Source: Micromonospora halotolerans
GTDB lineage: Bacteria; Actinomycetota; Actinomycetes; Mycobacteriales; Micromonosporaceae
DNA length: 64,000 bases
Direction of reading: 5' to 3'
NCBI RefSeq assembly: GCF_032108445.1
Contig: NZ_CP134876.1
Location: 4,774,001 to 4,838,000, forward strand
Positions within the stretch are counted from its first letter, which is position 1. Every line of letters begins with the position of its first letter. The notes under the pieces are model-generated. The model did not search any database and was not told the DNA's origin. It saw only the letters and a list, made by a program, of their open reading frames with translations. Both the position numbers and the translations under genes were made by a program. Below are positions 17,127 to 27,500 of the stretch, one piece after another.

Positions 17127-19451
17127 TCAGCGACGCCAGCGCAGGGGGCCGGGATGGACGGTCCACAGGAGGCGGCGCCAGCGGCGGCGTGCGGCGCGGA
17201 GGGCGGCAACGTACGCCGTGGCGAGAGCCGCCGCCCGGTCAGCCTGGGCCGGGGCCGCCGTGCCGGGGGCGAAGGCCACCTGATTGAGCAGGCCGGCCAG
17301 TTCATCCACCCCGCCCGCCCGGTCGAGGTGCTGACCCGCAGCCTGTGCGGCCTGGGCCTCAGCGAGGGTGTGGTGGGCCCGCTCGGCGACCTCCGCGGCG
17401 GACAGGTCGGCGCCGACCGGGTGGCCGGCCAGCCGCAGCGCGTCGGTCACCTCCCGCCAGGCGCCCGCGATCCGGCGGCCCGGCTCGCCCTGGGCCAGCC
17501 GGCCGCGGGTCAGGTTGCGGCGCAGCGCGGCGAGGGTCAGCAGCAGCGCCCCGAGCAGCAGCACCAGGCCGGCGACGCCGCCGCCGACCAGCGCCGGCGT
17601 ACCCGGTCCGGCCTTCGCGCCGCGCCGGTCGGGGGCGGCCGCCGCGGGCGGCGTCGGTGTGGGCTCCCCGGTCGGCGCGGGCACCTCCGACGGCGGCGGG
17701 TCCTCCGGCTTCGGCCGGAAGTCCTCCTCCACCGGGCGCGGCTCCTCGTCCGGGCGCGGCATCGGGTCGAACGGCACCCAGCCGACACCCTCGAACAGCA
17801 CCTCCGGCCAGGCGTACGCGTCCGCCGCCCGAACCGGGCCGTCCGCCTTCGGCTCGAAGCCGACCACCACCCGCGTCGGCAGGCCGGCCAACCGGCCCAG
17901 CACCGCGAACGACGCCGCGAACTGCTCGGACGTGCCGCGCTGCCCGCCGCCGTTGCGCGGGCCGAAGAGGAAGAACGCCAGGTTCGGGTACGCGTGCCCG
18001 CTCGGCGCGTCCGCGGTCACCCGGTAGTGCTCGGCCAGGAAGTCCGCGATCGCGGCGGCCCGGGCGTACGGGGCGCCGTTCTCCTCGGCGAGCTGGGTGG
18101 CCAGCCGGCGCATCTGCTCCGGCGCCCCGTCGGCGACCCGCAGCACCCGGGCCACCGCGTCGCCGGCCGGTACGTTCGCCGTGCTGATCAGGTTCGTGTC
18201 CGGGCGTTCCCGCACCGAGTCGACCGTGTACCGCAGCCCCTGAGCCAGCCCCTCCGGGCGGATCAGCGTCCCGGTCGCCGGGTCGTACGCCACCCGCGCC
18301 CCGGTCACCTCGCGCGGCGTCGGCACGGCGGGCAGCAGCTTCCCGGTCAGGTCGGCCACGGTGACCTCCTGGCGTACCGGCTCGGTGTCGGTGTCGGTGC
18401 CGGTCGCCGGCTCGGTCGCCGGCAGGATCCGCCCCGCGTTGCGGTAGGTCGCGCCCACCCGCCAGGTCACCCCGTCGTAGTCGCTGAGCACCGCCAGCCG
18501 GATCCGCGGCGGCCCGGCGTCCGTCGCGCCCGCCTCGGTGCGCACGTCGAGCAGCTTCTGGTCGGGGTTGAGCGCCCAGCCGGAGATCCGGATCAGCGGG
18601 TTCTCGTCCAGCGACTCCACCTGCGGCGGCTCCACGTAGCGGCGCGGGTCGACCGGCCGGTCGTCCACCCGGCAGGCCACCACCGGGGCGACCAGCGCGG
18701 CGAGGGCCACCACCACGGCCACCCCGGCCGCGCTCGCCGCGAGCAGCCGCAGCCGCACGGCCGCGCGCACGGCGGGCGCCAGGCCGGCCACCGGATCCGC
18801 GCCGGCCGGGTCGGCCCGCCCGCCGGGCACCGCCAGGCCGACGGCGGCGACCGCCGCGAACAGCACCGTCGGCCCGACCGCCGGGCCCGCGTTCGGTCCG
18901 ACCACGTACAGCGCGCCGGCGTAGAGCAGCATCGGCGGCAGGTAGCCGAGCAGCACCCGGCCGGCCCGCAGCGCCACCTCGGCGGAGGCCAGCCCGGCCA
19001 GCCAGGCGGCCACCACCGGGACCAGCACGGTGTCCGGGGCCGGCTCGACCGGGATCATCGCGGTGAGCAGCCGGGGGATGGCGTTGCGCGCGGCGTCCGC
19101 CGCCACCTCGCCGAGGCCGCCGGGCAGCGCCGCGTGGGCGGCCGCCAGCCGCAGCGACAGCAGCGCCCAGCCGGCCAGGGCGGCCACCGACAGCGGCGCC
19201 ACCAGCCAGGATGGCAGCCGCCGGGCGGCCACGCTCACCAGCACCGAGCCGACCGCCGCGCCGGCCGTCAGGCGGGTCAGCAGCGGGTCCGCGTAGACCC
19301 GGCCGAGCACCACACCGGCCAGGGCGATCATGACGATCAGCGCCAGCGGCACCGGCACGGCCCGCAGCACCCGCGCCACCGGACCCGGATGACCGCCGCC
19401 GGCCGGCCCGACCGGCGCGTCGACCGCCGGGCGCGGCGGGGTCACGGTCAC
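17127..19451 (-). CDS. TgpA-like membrane protein with degenerate transglutaminase domain
   Basis: 774 residues from GTG 19451, which overlaps the DUF58 stop by 4 bp (GTGA). Eight or so transmembrane helices form the N-terminal DUF3488-like half (residues ~25-290). A periplasmic/extracellular transglutaminase-core domain spans ~430-580, then a Pro-rich linker, one more helix near 640 and a cytoplasmic C-terminal domain (DUF4129-like). In the core the catalytic Cys position is Ser508 (RGTSEQFAASFAVL) and the His position is Tyr546 (DAYAWPEV). Only the Asp (FDPMP) remains, so transglutaminase or protease activity is unlikely. It is the last gene of the MoxR-DUF58 cluster. Confidence 0.85.
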   Translation of the reverse strand: MTVTPPRPAVDAPVGPAGGGHPGPVARVLRAVPVPLALIVMIALAGVVLGRVYADPLLTRLTAGAAVGSVLVSVAARRLPSWLVAPLSVAALAGWALLSLRLAAAHAALPGGLGEVAADAARNAIPRLLTAMIPVEPAPDTVLVPVVAAWLAGLASAEVALRAGRVLLGYLPPMLLYAGALYVVGPNAGPAVGPTVLFAAVAAVGLAVPGGRADPAGADPVAGLAPAVRAAVRLRLLAASAAGVAVVVALAALVAPVVACRVDDRPVDPRRYVEPPQVESLDENPLIRISGWALNPDQKLLDVRTEAGATDAGPPRIRLAVLSDYDGVTWRVGATYRNAGRILPATEPATGTDTDTEPVRQEVTVADLTGKLLPAVPTPREVTGARVAYDPATGTLIRPEGLAQGLRYTVDSVRERPDTNLISTANVPAGDAVARVLRVADGAPEQMRRLATQLAEENGAPYARAAAIADFLAEHYRVTADAPSGHAYPNLAFFLFGPRNGGGQRGTSEQFAASFAVLGRLAGLPTRVVVGFEPKADGPVRAADAYAWPEVLFEGVGWVPFDPMPRPDEEPRPVEEDFRPKPEDPPPSEVPAPTGEPTPTPPAAAAPDRRGAKAGPGTPALVGGGVAGLVLLLGALLLTLAALRRNLTRGRLAQGEPGRRIAGAWREVTDALRLAGHPVGADLSAAEVAERAHHTLAEAQAAQAAGQHLDRAGGVDELAGLLNQVAFAPGTAAPAQADRAAALATAYVAALRAARRRWRRLLWTVHPGPLRWRR

Positions 19452-20710
19452 CACCGGCGGATCCCGTCCCACTCGGCGGCGAACTCGGCGCCGTCCGCCG
19501 CGTCCACCACCACCAGGCCCGCCGCGCCGGCCGCCGTCGGCTGGGCGGCCCCGAACATCCCGACCACCACCGACGGGTACGCGCGGCGCAGCGCGCCCAC
19601 GTGCCCCAGGTCGCCGCGGGCGCCCGGCCCGGTGAGGAAGACCAGCGTGTCGCCGAGCCGGTCCTGCCGCAGCCGGCTCAGCGCGGTACGCAGCACGTCC
19701 TCCCCGCCGTCGGCCAGCTGCACCGCGGCGAGCCGGTCCAGGGGGCCGCGCGGCGTATCCAGTCCGGCGTGTCCGCCGCCGTGCGGCGACCCGGAGCCGT
19801 CGCGCGAGACCTCGCGCCCGGCGCGTCTGCCGCGGCGCGGCGACCGGGCGGCTTCGGCGCTTCCGGCCGGCTCCTCGGCGGCGGGCGCGACCAGCAGCAG
19901 GCTCACCGGCAGGTCCTCCCGCGTCGCCGCGGCCACCACCGACGCCGCCGCCTCGCACCCCGACTCGAACGACTCGGCCACCCCGGCGTCCCGGTCCGGG
20001 TGGGCCACCGCCCGGTTGTCCAGCACCACCACGAGCCGGGGCAGGCTGGTGTCCACGTTCTCCCGCACCATCAGCTCGCCCACCTTGGCGCTGGTCCGCC
20101 AGTGCACCCGGCGCAGCTCGTCGCCGACCACGTACTCCCGCAGCGAGTCGAACGTGATCGAGCCGTGCGGCACGCTGTCGGTGCGCCCGTCCAGGCTGCG
20201 GCCGGCGCCGGTCGGCACCGCCGACAAGGGATGGATGCGCGGGTGCACCCACACCGGCGCCGGCTCCCCGTACGCGCGGGCCAGCGCCACCAGCCCGAGC
20301 GGGTCCCGGCGGGTCACCCGCAGCGGCCCGACCGGCACCACCCCCCGGCGGCGGGTCGGCACCGGATAGCGCACCTCGGTGTCCCGCCCCGGACGCAGCC
20401 GCAGCAGCGGCACCGGCACCAGCCGGCCGCCGCACCGGTCCTCGGCCACCAGGTTCGCCGCCCGCAGCCGGCCCGTGTTGCGCACGGTCAGCACCATGGC
20501 CGCCGGCTCACCCCGGGCCACCCGGTCCGGGTCGGCCACCCGCTCGACCGTCAGCCGCGGGCGCCAGGCGGCCGTGACCAGCGCGTACCCGACCGCGACA
20601 CCGGCCGCCGCGCCGAGCACGGTCAGCTCCGGGTACGCGTACCGGAAGCCGACCCCCAGCAGCACGACGGCGGCGACGAGCAGCCCGACACCCCGGGCGG
20701 TGATCCCCAC
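19448..20710 (-). CDS. DUF58 domain protein (von Willebrand A-like), partner of MoxR
   Basis: 420 residues from GTG 20710. Two N-terminal transmembrane helices (residues ~5-50) are followed by a beta-rich domain. The DUF58 signature is at about 190-225: DSLREYVVGDELRRVHWRTSAKVGELMVRE, followed by the VWA-like strand LVVVLDNRA. A low-complexity insertion of about 60 Arg/Gly-rich residues (PRRGRRAGREVSRDGSGSPHGGG) interrupts the C-terminal half. DUF58 proteins act with MoxR ATPases. The stop overlaps the TgpA-like start, and only 3 bp separate it from the MoxR gene, so co-translation is expected. Confidence 0.9.
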   Translation of the reverse strand: MGITARGVGLLVAAVVLLGVGFRYAYPELTVLGAAAGVAVGYALVTAAWRPRLTVERVADPDRVARGEPAAMVLTVRNTGRLRAANLVAEDRCGGRLVPVPLLRLRPGRDTEVRYPVPTRRRGVVPVGPLRVTRRDPLGLVALARAYGEPAPVWVHPRIHPLSAVPTGAGRSLDGRTDSVPHGSITFDSLREYVVGDELRRVHWRTSAKVGELMVRENVDTSLPRLVVVLDNRAVAHPDRDAGVAESFESGCEAAASVVAAATREDLPVSLLLVAPAAEEPAGSAEAARSPRRGRRAGREVSRDGSGSPHGGGHAGLDTPRGPLDRLAAVQLADGGEDVLRTALSRLRQDRLGDTLVFLTGPGARGDLGHVGALRRAYPSVVVGMFGAAQPTAAGAAGLVVVDAADGAEFAAEWDGIRRW

Positions 20711-20713
20711 CGG

Positions 20714-21709
20714 TCAGCCGTGGACCGAGGCGGGCTGGCCCGACGGCAGCGGCACCGGCACCGAGGCGACCGCCTGGCGCAGCACGTCGGCGGGGGTCAC
20801 CCCGCGCACCTGCGCGTCCGGGGTGAGCAGCAGCCGGTGCGCGAACACCGGCTCGACCAGGGTCTTCAGGTCCTCCGGCATGATCCAGCCCCGCCCGTCG
20901 ATCAGCGCGTACGCGCACGCCGCCCGGGTCAGCGCGATCACGCCCCGCGGGCTGACCCCGACCCGCACCTGCGGGTGGGTGCGGGTCGCCGCGGCCAGCC
21001 GCACCGCGTACGCGTAGAGCGGCTCGGCGATGTGCACCCGCCGGGCCATCTTCACCATCTCCCCGACGGTGGCCGTGTCGGTGACCGCCGTCAGCGAGTC
21101 GGGGGAGCGCAGGGTGGCGCCGCGCAGCACCTCCACCTCGACCGCCTCGTCCGGGTAGCCCACGGAGAGCTTCACGAGGAACCGGTCGAGCTGGGCCTCG
21201 GGCAGCCGGTAGGTGCCGTCCATCTCCACCGGGTTCTGGGTCGCCACCACGAGGAACGGCTGCGGCACCGGGTGGCGTACGCCGTCCACGGTGACCGTGC
21301 GCTCCTCCATCACCTCCAGCAGCGCCGACTGGGTCTTCGGCGACGCCCGGTTGATCTCGTCGGCGATCACGATGTTGGCGAAGACCGGCCCCGGGTGGAA
21401 CTCGAAGCCCCGGCTGGCCTGGTTGAAGATCGTCACACCGGACACGTCCGAGGGGAGCAGGTCCGGGGTGAACTGGATGCGCCGCCACTGGCCCTTGACG
21501 GTCGCCGCGACCGCCCGGGCCAGGGTCGTCTTGCCCACCCCGGGCACGTCCTCCAGCAGCACGTGACCCTGGGCGAACAGGGCGGTCAGCGCCAGCCGGA
21601 CCACCTGCGGCTTGCCCAGCACGACCGCGTTGACGTTCTCGGCCAGCCGGGCGGCCAGGGCGGCGAAGCCCTGCACCTCCGGCTGGGTGAGCGGTTCGTG
21701 GGTGTTCAC
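20714..21709 (-). CDS. MoxR-family AAA+ ATPase
   Basis: 331 residues from GTG 21709. Walker A GVGKTT is at residues 57-62 and Walker B VIADEINR is around Asp117-Glu118. Sensor 1 is VVATQNPVEMDGTYRLPEAQLDRF and the sensor-2 region is GVSPRGVIAL. This is a full-length AAA_3/AAA_lid_2 protein of the MoxR proper subfamily, thought to be a chaperone-like ATPase that works on a VWA/DUF58 partner. Here the partner is encoded immediately downstream. It sits 27 bp after the FN3 protein gene in the same leftward cluster. Confidence 0.95.
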   Translation of the reverse strand: MNTHEPLTQPEVQGFAALAARLAENVNAVVLGKPQVVRLALTALFAQGHVLLEDVPGVGKTTLARAVAATVKGQWRRIQFTPDLLPSDVSGVTIFNQASRGFEFHPGPVFANIVIADEINRASPKTQSALLEVMEERTVTVDGVRHPVPQPFLVVATQNPVEMDGTYRLPEAQLDRFLVKLSVGYPDEAVEVEVLRGATLRSPDSLTAVTDTATVGEMVKMARRVHIAEPLYAYAVRLAAATRTHPQVRVGVSPRGVIALTRAACAYALIDGRGWIMPEDLKTLVEPVFAHRLLLTPDAQVRGVTPADVLRQAVASVPVPLPSGQPASVHG

Positions 21710-21736
21710 GTGCGGGTGCTCCTCGGTGCGGCGCGG

Positions 21737-24361
21737 TCAGCAGGTGGGCAGGAGATTGATGTTGTCGCCACCCTCCAGGTTCAGCCAGGCCCACGGGATG
21801 TAGTTCTTGCCCGAGTACTCGACCTGCACCCACCAGGTGCTCTGCTTGTTGTCGTTGTAGATCCAGGCGTCCACGCTCTTACCCTGCTTCTTGCAATAGG
21901 CCTTCAGCCGGGTGCCGGGCTTCGCCCAGCCGACCTGCTTACTGTTGAGCTGCTCCGGCACCGAGAAGATCTCGTTGCCGTTGCGGCCGTCCACCTCCGC
22001 GTCGCAGTACGTGCGCTGATCGCCCGTCGGACCGTTGTTGCAGGTGGCGATGCCGTAGAGCGCGTCCGTGCTCTGCGCCTGGCTGCCGGTGCCCTTGCCG
22101 GCCGCGTTGGACGCGGTCACCGTCACCGTGTAGGCCGTGCCCGGCGTCAGGCCGGTCACCCGCAGGCTGGAGCAGCTCCCGCTGGCCGTCTTGCCGCCGG
22201 TGGCCGCCGTGCAGGTCGCCCGGCCACCGCCCGCGTCCACGGTGAACGTCACCGTCACCGAGGTCGCGTCGGCCGAGGAACCGGTCATCGTGACCCGGGG
22301 CGCCGCCACCGTGCGGGCCGTCGTGCTGGCCTCCGGGCCCGGGCCCGCCTCGTTGACCGCCTTCACCTTGACCGTGACGTTCTGCCCGTCGCCGAGCCCG
22401 CCGATCGTGGTCCGCACGTCGGTCACCTCGGTGGTCTTCCCGGCGGCCTCCACCACGTACTTCGTCACCGGGCGGCCGTTCTCCACCGCCGGCGCCCACT
22501 GCACCGCGATGGTGCCCGGCTGGTCGGCCACCGTGGACGCCTGCAGCTCGGTCGGCGCCTTCGGCACGGTGAACGGCACCACCGTGTTGCTCACCGGCGA
22601 GGCCTTGGACCCGGCGCCCTTGTCGCTCACCGCGATCACGGTGAAGGCGTACTGCGTGCCGTACTCCAGCTGGCCGGCCGGGATGACCAGCTCGGTCTTC
22701 GGCGACTCGCCGGCCGGGGCGGTCGCGCCGGCCGAGCTGGCGGTCACCGCGTACTTCGTGACCGTGTTGCCCTGGCCGTTGGCCGCCGGCCACTTCACCA
22801 GCACCGTGCCGTCCGGCCGGGCCTCGGCCGTGACACTGGCCGGCGGGTCCGGCACGGCGGCCGTCGGCGTGACCGGGTTGCTCTTCCGGGCCGGCCCGTC
22901 GCCCTTCGCGTTCACCGCGTGCACCGAGAACGTGTACGTCTCGCCGTTGGTCAGCCCGGTGATCTCCAGGGCGCGCTGGTTCGCACCCACCTCGTGGCGC
23001 TGGCCGGCGCCCTCCACCACGTACCGGGTGATCTCGGCCCCGTTCGACGCGGCCGCCTGCCAGCTCACCCGCGCCGACGCGTTCCCCGCGGCGGCGGTCA
23101 CCCCGCGCGGCGCGCCCGGCTTGCCCACCTTCGGCTTCTTCGGCGGGGGCGGCGGCGGGGCAACCGGCGGCGGGTCACCGCCGAGCACGTCGTTGGCGTA
23201 CTTGTTGACCTCGCGCACCTGGTTCCGGTCGTCCACCACCTGCGCGGTCGACGAGTTCGGCGGGTTGATGAAGAGATGGTTCTCGCGGACCTCCAGCTCC
23301 ATCGGCCCCGGCCGTCCGGACCCCTTGATGGTGTCGACGAGCTGCCCGTTCGCGTCGAAGGAGTAGACCGTGCCGGTGGTCTCGTCGGCGCAGTAGAACC
23401 GGCCCGCCCAGGCCACCGCCGGGCTGAGCTCCCCGCCCGCGCCGGGCACCGTGAACCGCTGCACCTCGGCGGCGTCGCGGACCACGTGCACCTTCCGCTC
23501 GCCGCTCACCGTGACCGGCACCTGCGGGCCCGTGGTGCGCGTCGGCAGGCTGGCCGGGGCGGTCATCGTCAGGTTGGCCCGCTGCGTCTGCCCGGCCCGG
23601 ACCGTGACCAGCGAGGCGGAGGTGCGGTCGAGCACCGCCACACCGTCGTCCAGCGTGGACACCACCAGCTCATGGGCGGGCTCCGCCACCTCATACGTTT
23701 CGACCCGCTTCGGGCTGAGCCCGGCAGGCGGCGCGGCGCCCGGGGTGGCGGGCAGCTCGGCGGCGGTGACCGCCGAGACGGTGCCCTCGCTCGGCACCGC
23801 GATCCACAGCCGCCCGGCGCCGTCGAACGCCCCGCTGGTGATGCCCGGCGGGTAACGCACCGGCTCGCCCACCGGCGTCAGCGCCCGCGGGTCGAGCTGC
23901 CGGACGATGCCCTGCACCGCGTCGACGACGAACGCCGCGTCCTCGTGCAGCGCGACGCTCACCCCGAGGCCCGGCGCGGTCGGCGTGGTCGCGGTGATCT
24001 GGAGGGTCGCCAGGTCCAGCGAGCTGACCTGGCCGGTGTTCAGGTCGCGCAGGATCAGCAGCCGGTCGGTCTGGGCGACCTGCATCTGGTGCCGGCGCCC
24101 GCCGGGCACCTCCATCCGGGTGTCCACCCGGGCGGTCACCCCGTTCACCCGGGCCAGCTCGCTGCGGCTGGTGCTCCACAACCAGGACGACGCGTCGTAG
24201 TTGGCCACCGCGTTGTCGGCGGCCCCCAGCCCGAGCACGGTCAACCCCATGGCGGCCAGCAGCGCCGCCACGGTGCCGATGGTCACCAGCCCGCCCCGCA
24301 TCCGGGACCGGGGGCGGGCCGTCTCCGGCCCGGTGCTCGTGACGCTCTCGATGGTGGTCAC
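21737..24361 (-). CDS. Membrane-anchored protein with propeller-like region and fibronectin type III domains
   Basis: 874 residues from GTG 24361 (VTTIESVTSTG). One transmembrane helix (GLVTIGTVAALLAAMGLTVLGLGA, ~24-48) is followed by an extracellular region to ~400 with repeated strands (LLILRDLNTGQVSSLDLATLQI, AGRLWIAVPSEGTVSAV, GTVYSFDANGQLVDTI), like a beta-propeller or NHL repeat. Then a Pro/Lys linker (PPPPPPKKPKVGKPGAPRG) and about four FN3 domains (~412-780), each with the xYxVxA and GxxYxFxVxAVN signature. The C-terminal ~85 residues are a Cys-containing domain (YGIATCNNGP... INLLPTC) of unknown role. It belongs to the MoxR cluster, and a wall-associated binding or sensing role is an inference. 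Confidence 0.8.
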   Translation of the reverse strand: MTTIESVTSTGPETARPRSRMRGGLVTIGTVAALLAAMGLTVLGLGAADNAVANYDASSWLWSTSRSELARVNGVTARVDTRMEVPGGRRHQMQVAQTDRLLILRDLNTGQVSSLDLATLQITATTPTAPGLGVSVALHEDAAFVVDAVQGIVRQLDPRALTPVGEPVRYPPGITSGAFDGAGRLWIAVPSEGTVSAVTAAELPATPGAAPPAGLSPKRVETYEVAEPAHELVVSTLDDGVAVLDRTSASLVTVRAGQTQRANLTMTAPASLPTRTTGPQVPVTVSGERKVHVVRDAAEVQRFTVPGAGGELSPAVAWAGRFYCADETTGTVYSFDANGQLVDTIKGSGRPGPMELEVRENHLFINPPNSSTAQVVDDRNQVREVNKYANDVLGGDPPPVAPPPPPPKKPKVGKPGAPRGVTAAAGNASARVSWQAAASNGAEITRYVVEGAGQRHEVGANQRALEITGLTNGETYTFSVHAVNAKGDGPARKSNPVTPTAAVPDPPASVTAEARPDGTVLVKWPAANGQGNTVTKYAVTASSAGATAPAGESPKTELVIPAGQLEYGTQYAFTVIAVSDKGAGSKASPVSNTVVPFTVPKAPTELQASTVADQPGTIAVQWAPAVENGRPVTKYVVEAAGKTTEVTDVRTTIGGLGDGQNVTVKVKAVNEAGPGPEASTTARTVAAPRVTMTGSSADATSVTVTFTVDAGGGRATCTAATGGKTASGSCSSLRVTGLTPGTAYTVTVTASNAAGKGTGSQAQSTDALYGIATCNNGPTGDQRTYCDAEVDGRNGNEIFSVPEQLNSKQVGWAKPGTRLKAYCKKQGKSVDAWIYNDNKQSTWWVQVEYSGKNYIPWAWLNLEGGDNINLLPTC

Positions 24362-24506
24362 TGGCGGATGCCTCCCCGCGTCGGTGGGGGAGGGCGGCAC
24401 GCGCGGTCGACCCTCCCCAGAGCCGGGAGCCATCATAGGGGCCGGCCGAGGCCGGTGAAACCCGCACCGTCCCCCTGTGGACACCGAGCGTGTCGTGCCG
24501 GCCCGT

Positions 24507-27500
24507 TCAGTTGGGCGTCGTACCGCCCTCCCGATCGGTGCACACCTGACCCGAGGTGGCGTAGTTGTCCGTCGAGTAGACGGCCAGCACCGTGAAGCAG
24601 TAGTCCAGCTTCGGGCTCAACCCGTTCACCGTGTAGCGCGTCTGCCCGGCGTCCACCGTGGCCATCACCCCCAACTTCTGCCCGGCCCGCCCGCCGGCCA
24701 CCACAAACGGCACGCCGCCGCCCGTCGGATCCGTCCAGGTGACCGTGATCGTGGTGGTGTCGTCCTGCAACCGCAGCTCACCCGGCGGCGGACCGCTCAC
24801 CTTCGGCTTCGCCGCCGTCGGCGCCGGCGCGGGCGGCGGCGCCGGGTCACGGTTGAGCAGCACCGCGCCCACGCCCACAGCGGCCGCCACCGCGAACACC
24901 ACGATGCCCGCCACCAGGGCCACCACCGTCCGGTTCCGGCCGCGCGCCTCCGGCTCCTCCGCCACCGGGTACGCGGCCGGCTGGTGGAACGCCGGCGGGA
25001 CCGCCGGCCAGGCGCCCTGGCTCGGGTACGGCTCCGGGGCCGCCTGCTGCGACTCGGGAAACTCCAGCAACCCGTCGTAGACCGGCAGCGCCGGGGGTGC
25101 CCCGTCCCCGCTCTCCGGCGCGGGATCCGGGTCCACCGTGCCGGGCTCGTCCACGACGGGCTCGGGACGAGGATCGCCGGGCCGGTCGAGGGCCTGCGGC
25201 GGGGCGGCGCTGCTCCACGGCGGCGCGGTCATGCTCCACGGCGGCACGGGCGAGGCATTGACCGGCGCCGCGGCGGGCGGCCCGCTCACCGGCGGCGGAT
25301 AGCCGGACGGCGCGCTTGCCGGCGGGCCGCTGGCGGGTGGCGCGCTGAAGGGTGGGCTGCTGGCGGGTGGCGCGCTGAAGGGTGGGCTGCTGGCGGGTGG
25401 TGCGCTGAAGGGTGGGCTGCTGGCGGGTGGTGCGCTGAAGGGTGGGCTGCTGGCGGGTGGTGCGCTGAAGGGTGGGCTGCTGGCGGGTGGTGCGCTGAAG
25501 GGTGGGCTGCTGGCGGGTGGTGCGCTGAAGGGTGGGCTGCTGGCGGGTGGTGCGCTGAAGGGTGGGCCGCTGCCGGGTGGTGCGCTGAACGGCGGGCCGC
25601 TGGCCGGCGGTGCGCCGAACGGCGGGCCGCTGGCCGGCGGTGCGCTGGACGGCGGGTTGCCGCCCGGCGGGATGGCGAAGGGCGTGCCCGGTCCGCCACC
25701 GGCCGGGGGAGCGCTGACCGGCGGGGGTGGAGGCGGCACGGCGCTTCCCTGCGGCGGCGACGCGGGACCATCACCGGGCGGCGGCAGGGGTGCCCCGCTG
25801 GTCGGCGGTCCGCTGACGGGCTGCGGCGGGAAGGGCGCCCCACTGACCGGCGGGGTCACCGGTCGCTCGCCGACGGACGGCCCGGCGAGCGCCGCTCCCG
25901 CGGTGGGTGGCGGGGCCGGCGGACCGCTCACCGGAGGCGCGGTCACGGGAGCGGCGGGTAGCGGGGCTGGCGCAGCCACGGGGGGCGCGCTCACAGGCGA
26001 GTTGCCCGCCGGGGGCGCGCTGACGGGCAAGTTGCCCGCCGGGGGCGCGCTGACGGGCAAGTTGCCTGCCGGGGGTGCGCTGACGGGCGGGCTGCTCACC
26101 GGAGTGTTCGCAGCAGGAGGCGAGGCGGCGGTCCGCTCGGCCTCCTCCCGGAGCAGCGGGCCGATCTGCTGCACCTGGATCGTCGGCTTGTCCCAACCCG
26201 GCGCCGGTGCTGCGGGCATGTCGGTCCGGTCGTCCCCGCCGGGCTCACCGCCCTTGGCGGCCGGCTGGCCGGGCGTCTGATGTGGCGGGACGGCCCTCTC
26301 CGGCGCGGCCGCCGGTATGGCCGTGGGTGGGGTCGAGGTGGGCGCCGGTCCCGGCGCGGCGGGTGCCGGTGGGGCGGAAACCGGGATGGGCGGAGGCGGA
26401 GGAAGCAGACCCGACGCGGGCGGGGCGGAGGTCGGAGCCGGGATCCTCGGAGCCGGCGGAACTGCCCCGGCGGGCGGGACCGGCGGTCCGGGCACGCCGG
26501 AGACCGGCGCGACCGGTGCCGGGCCGGGCGCCGGCGGCGTCGCGACCGGCCTGGCCGGTAGCGGAATCACCGGCGCCGGTGGCAACGGGACCGACGCCGG
26601 GACGGCCGGTGATGGGGCCGCCACCGGCGGGGTGGGCGGTGCCGACGCCGGCGCGGCCCGGAGCACGGAGCCGTACGTGGGCGCCGACGGCATCCCGGGC
26701 GCTGCCGGCCGCGGTGCGACCGGCGGGATCTGCGCGGGCGGCCCTGACACCGGTGGGGCGGGCGGTGCCGAGCTGGGCGTGTGTGGGAAGGGCGGAACCG
26801 GCCCCGGCGCCGGCGGGGCGGGCGGTGCCGAGCTGGGCGTGTGCGGGGTGGGCGGAACCGGCCCGGGCGGCGCGGAGTTGGGCGCGTGCGGTGCCAGGTG
26901 CGCGGCCGGCGGCACCGCCACCGGCGGTACCGGCGGTGCCGAGCCGGGCGCGTGCGGCGTGACGTACGGGCCGGCCGGAAGCGGATCCGGCGCCGGCGGG
27001 ACGGAGACCGACGGTGGGACGACCGGGGGCCGAGGCGGCACCGGGGTGACCCCGGGCGCCGGCGGCACGGCAGCGACCGGCGGTGGCGGGACGGCCCGGG
27101 CCGCGCCGGCGACGGGCGGTGCGGGGAACCGCGCCGTCGCCTCCGTGGCCGCCCAGCCACTCGACGCGCCGCCGGCAGGTGCCCCCGGCCCGGAGGTTGG
27201 GATCGGGGGAGCGGACATCGGCGCGGGAATGACCGGGGGCGGCGGCAGCGGGGTCGAGGCGGCCGCGGTGCCGGGCGGCGCGGGCGGGATCGGCGGCGGT
27301 GGCGGCAGGTGCGTCGCCGGACCGGGGGCGGGAGGTGACCATGGTGCCGGCCCGACCGGCCCCGGCTGCGGCGCCCATTCGGCGCCGGGAACCGGCGGGA
27401 CGGGACCGGGCGCGGCAGGAGCGCCGGGCCGGGGCGGGGCGGACTGCGGCGTGTACGGCTGGGGCATGGCCGGCAGCGACATGGTCGGCCCGGACAGCGC

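Noticed and set aside
16965..24595. Very long plus-strand frames (1134 and 1664 codons) across the MoxR cluster
   Set aside because: Low-complexity Arg/His/Gly translations opposite well-defined genes with domains; no start signals.
25321..25650. 30-bp regular repeats as a CRISPR array
   Set aside because: No spacers: the units are directly adjacent, in frame and coding; no cas genes nearby.
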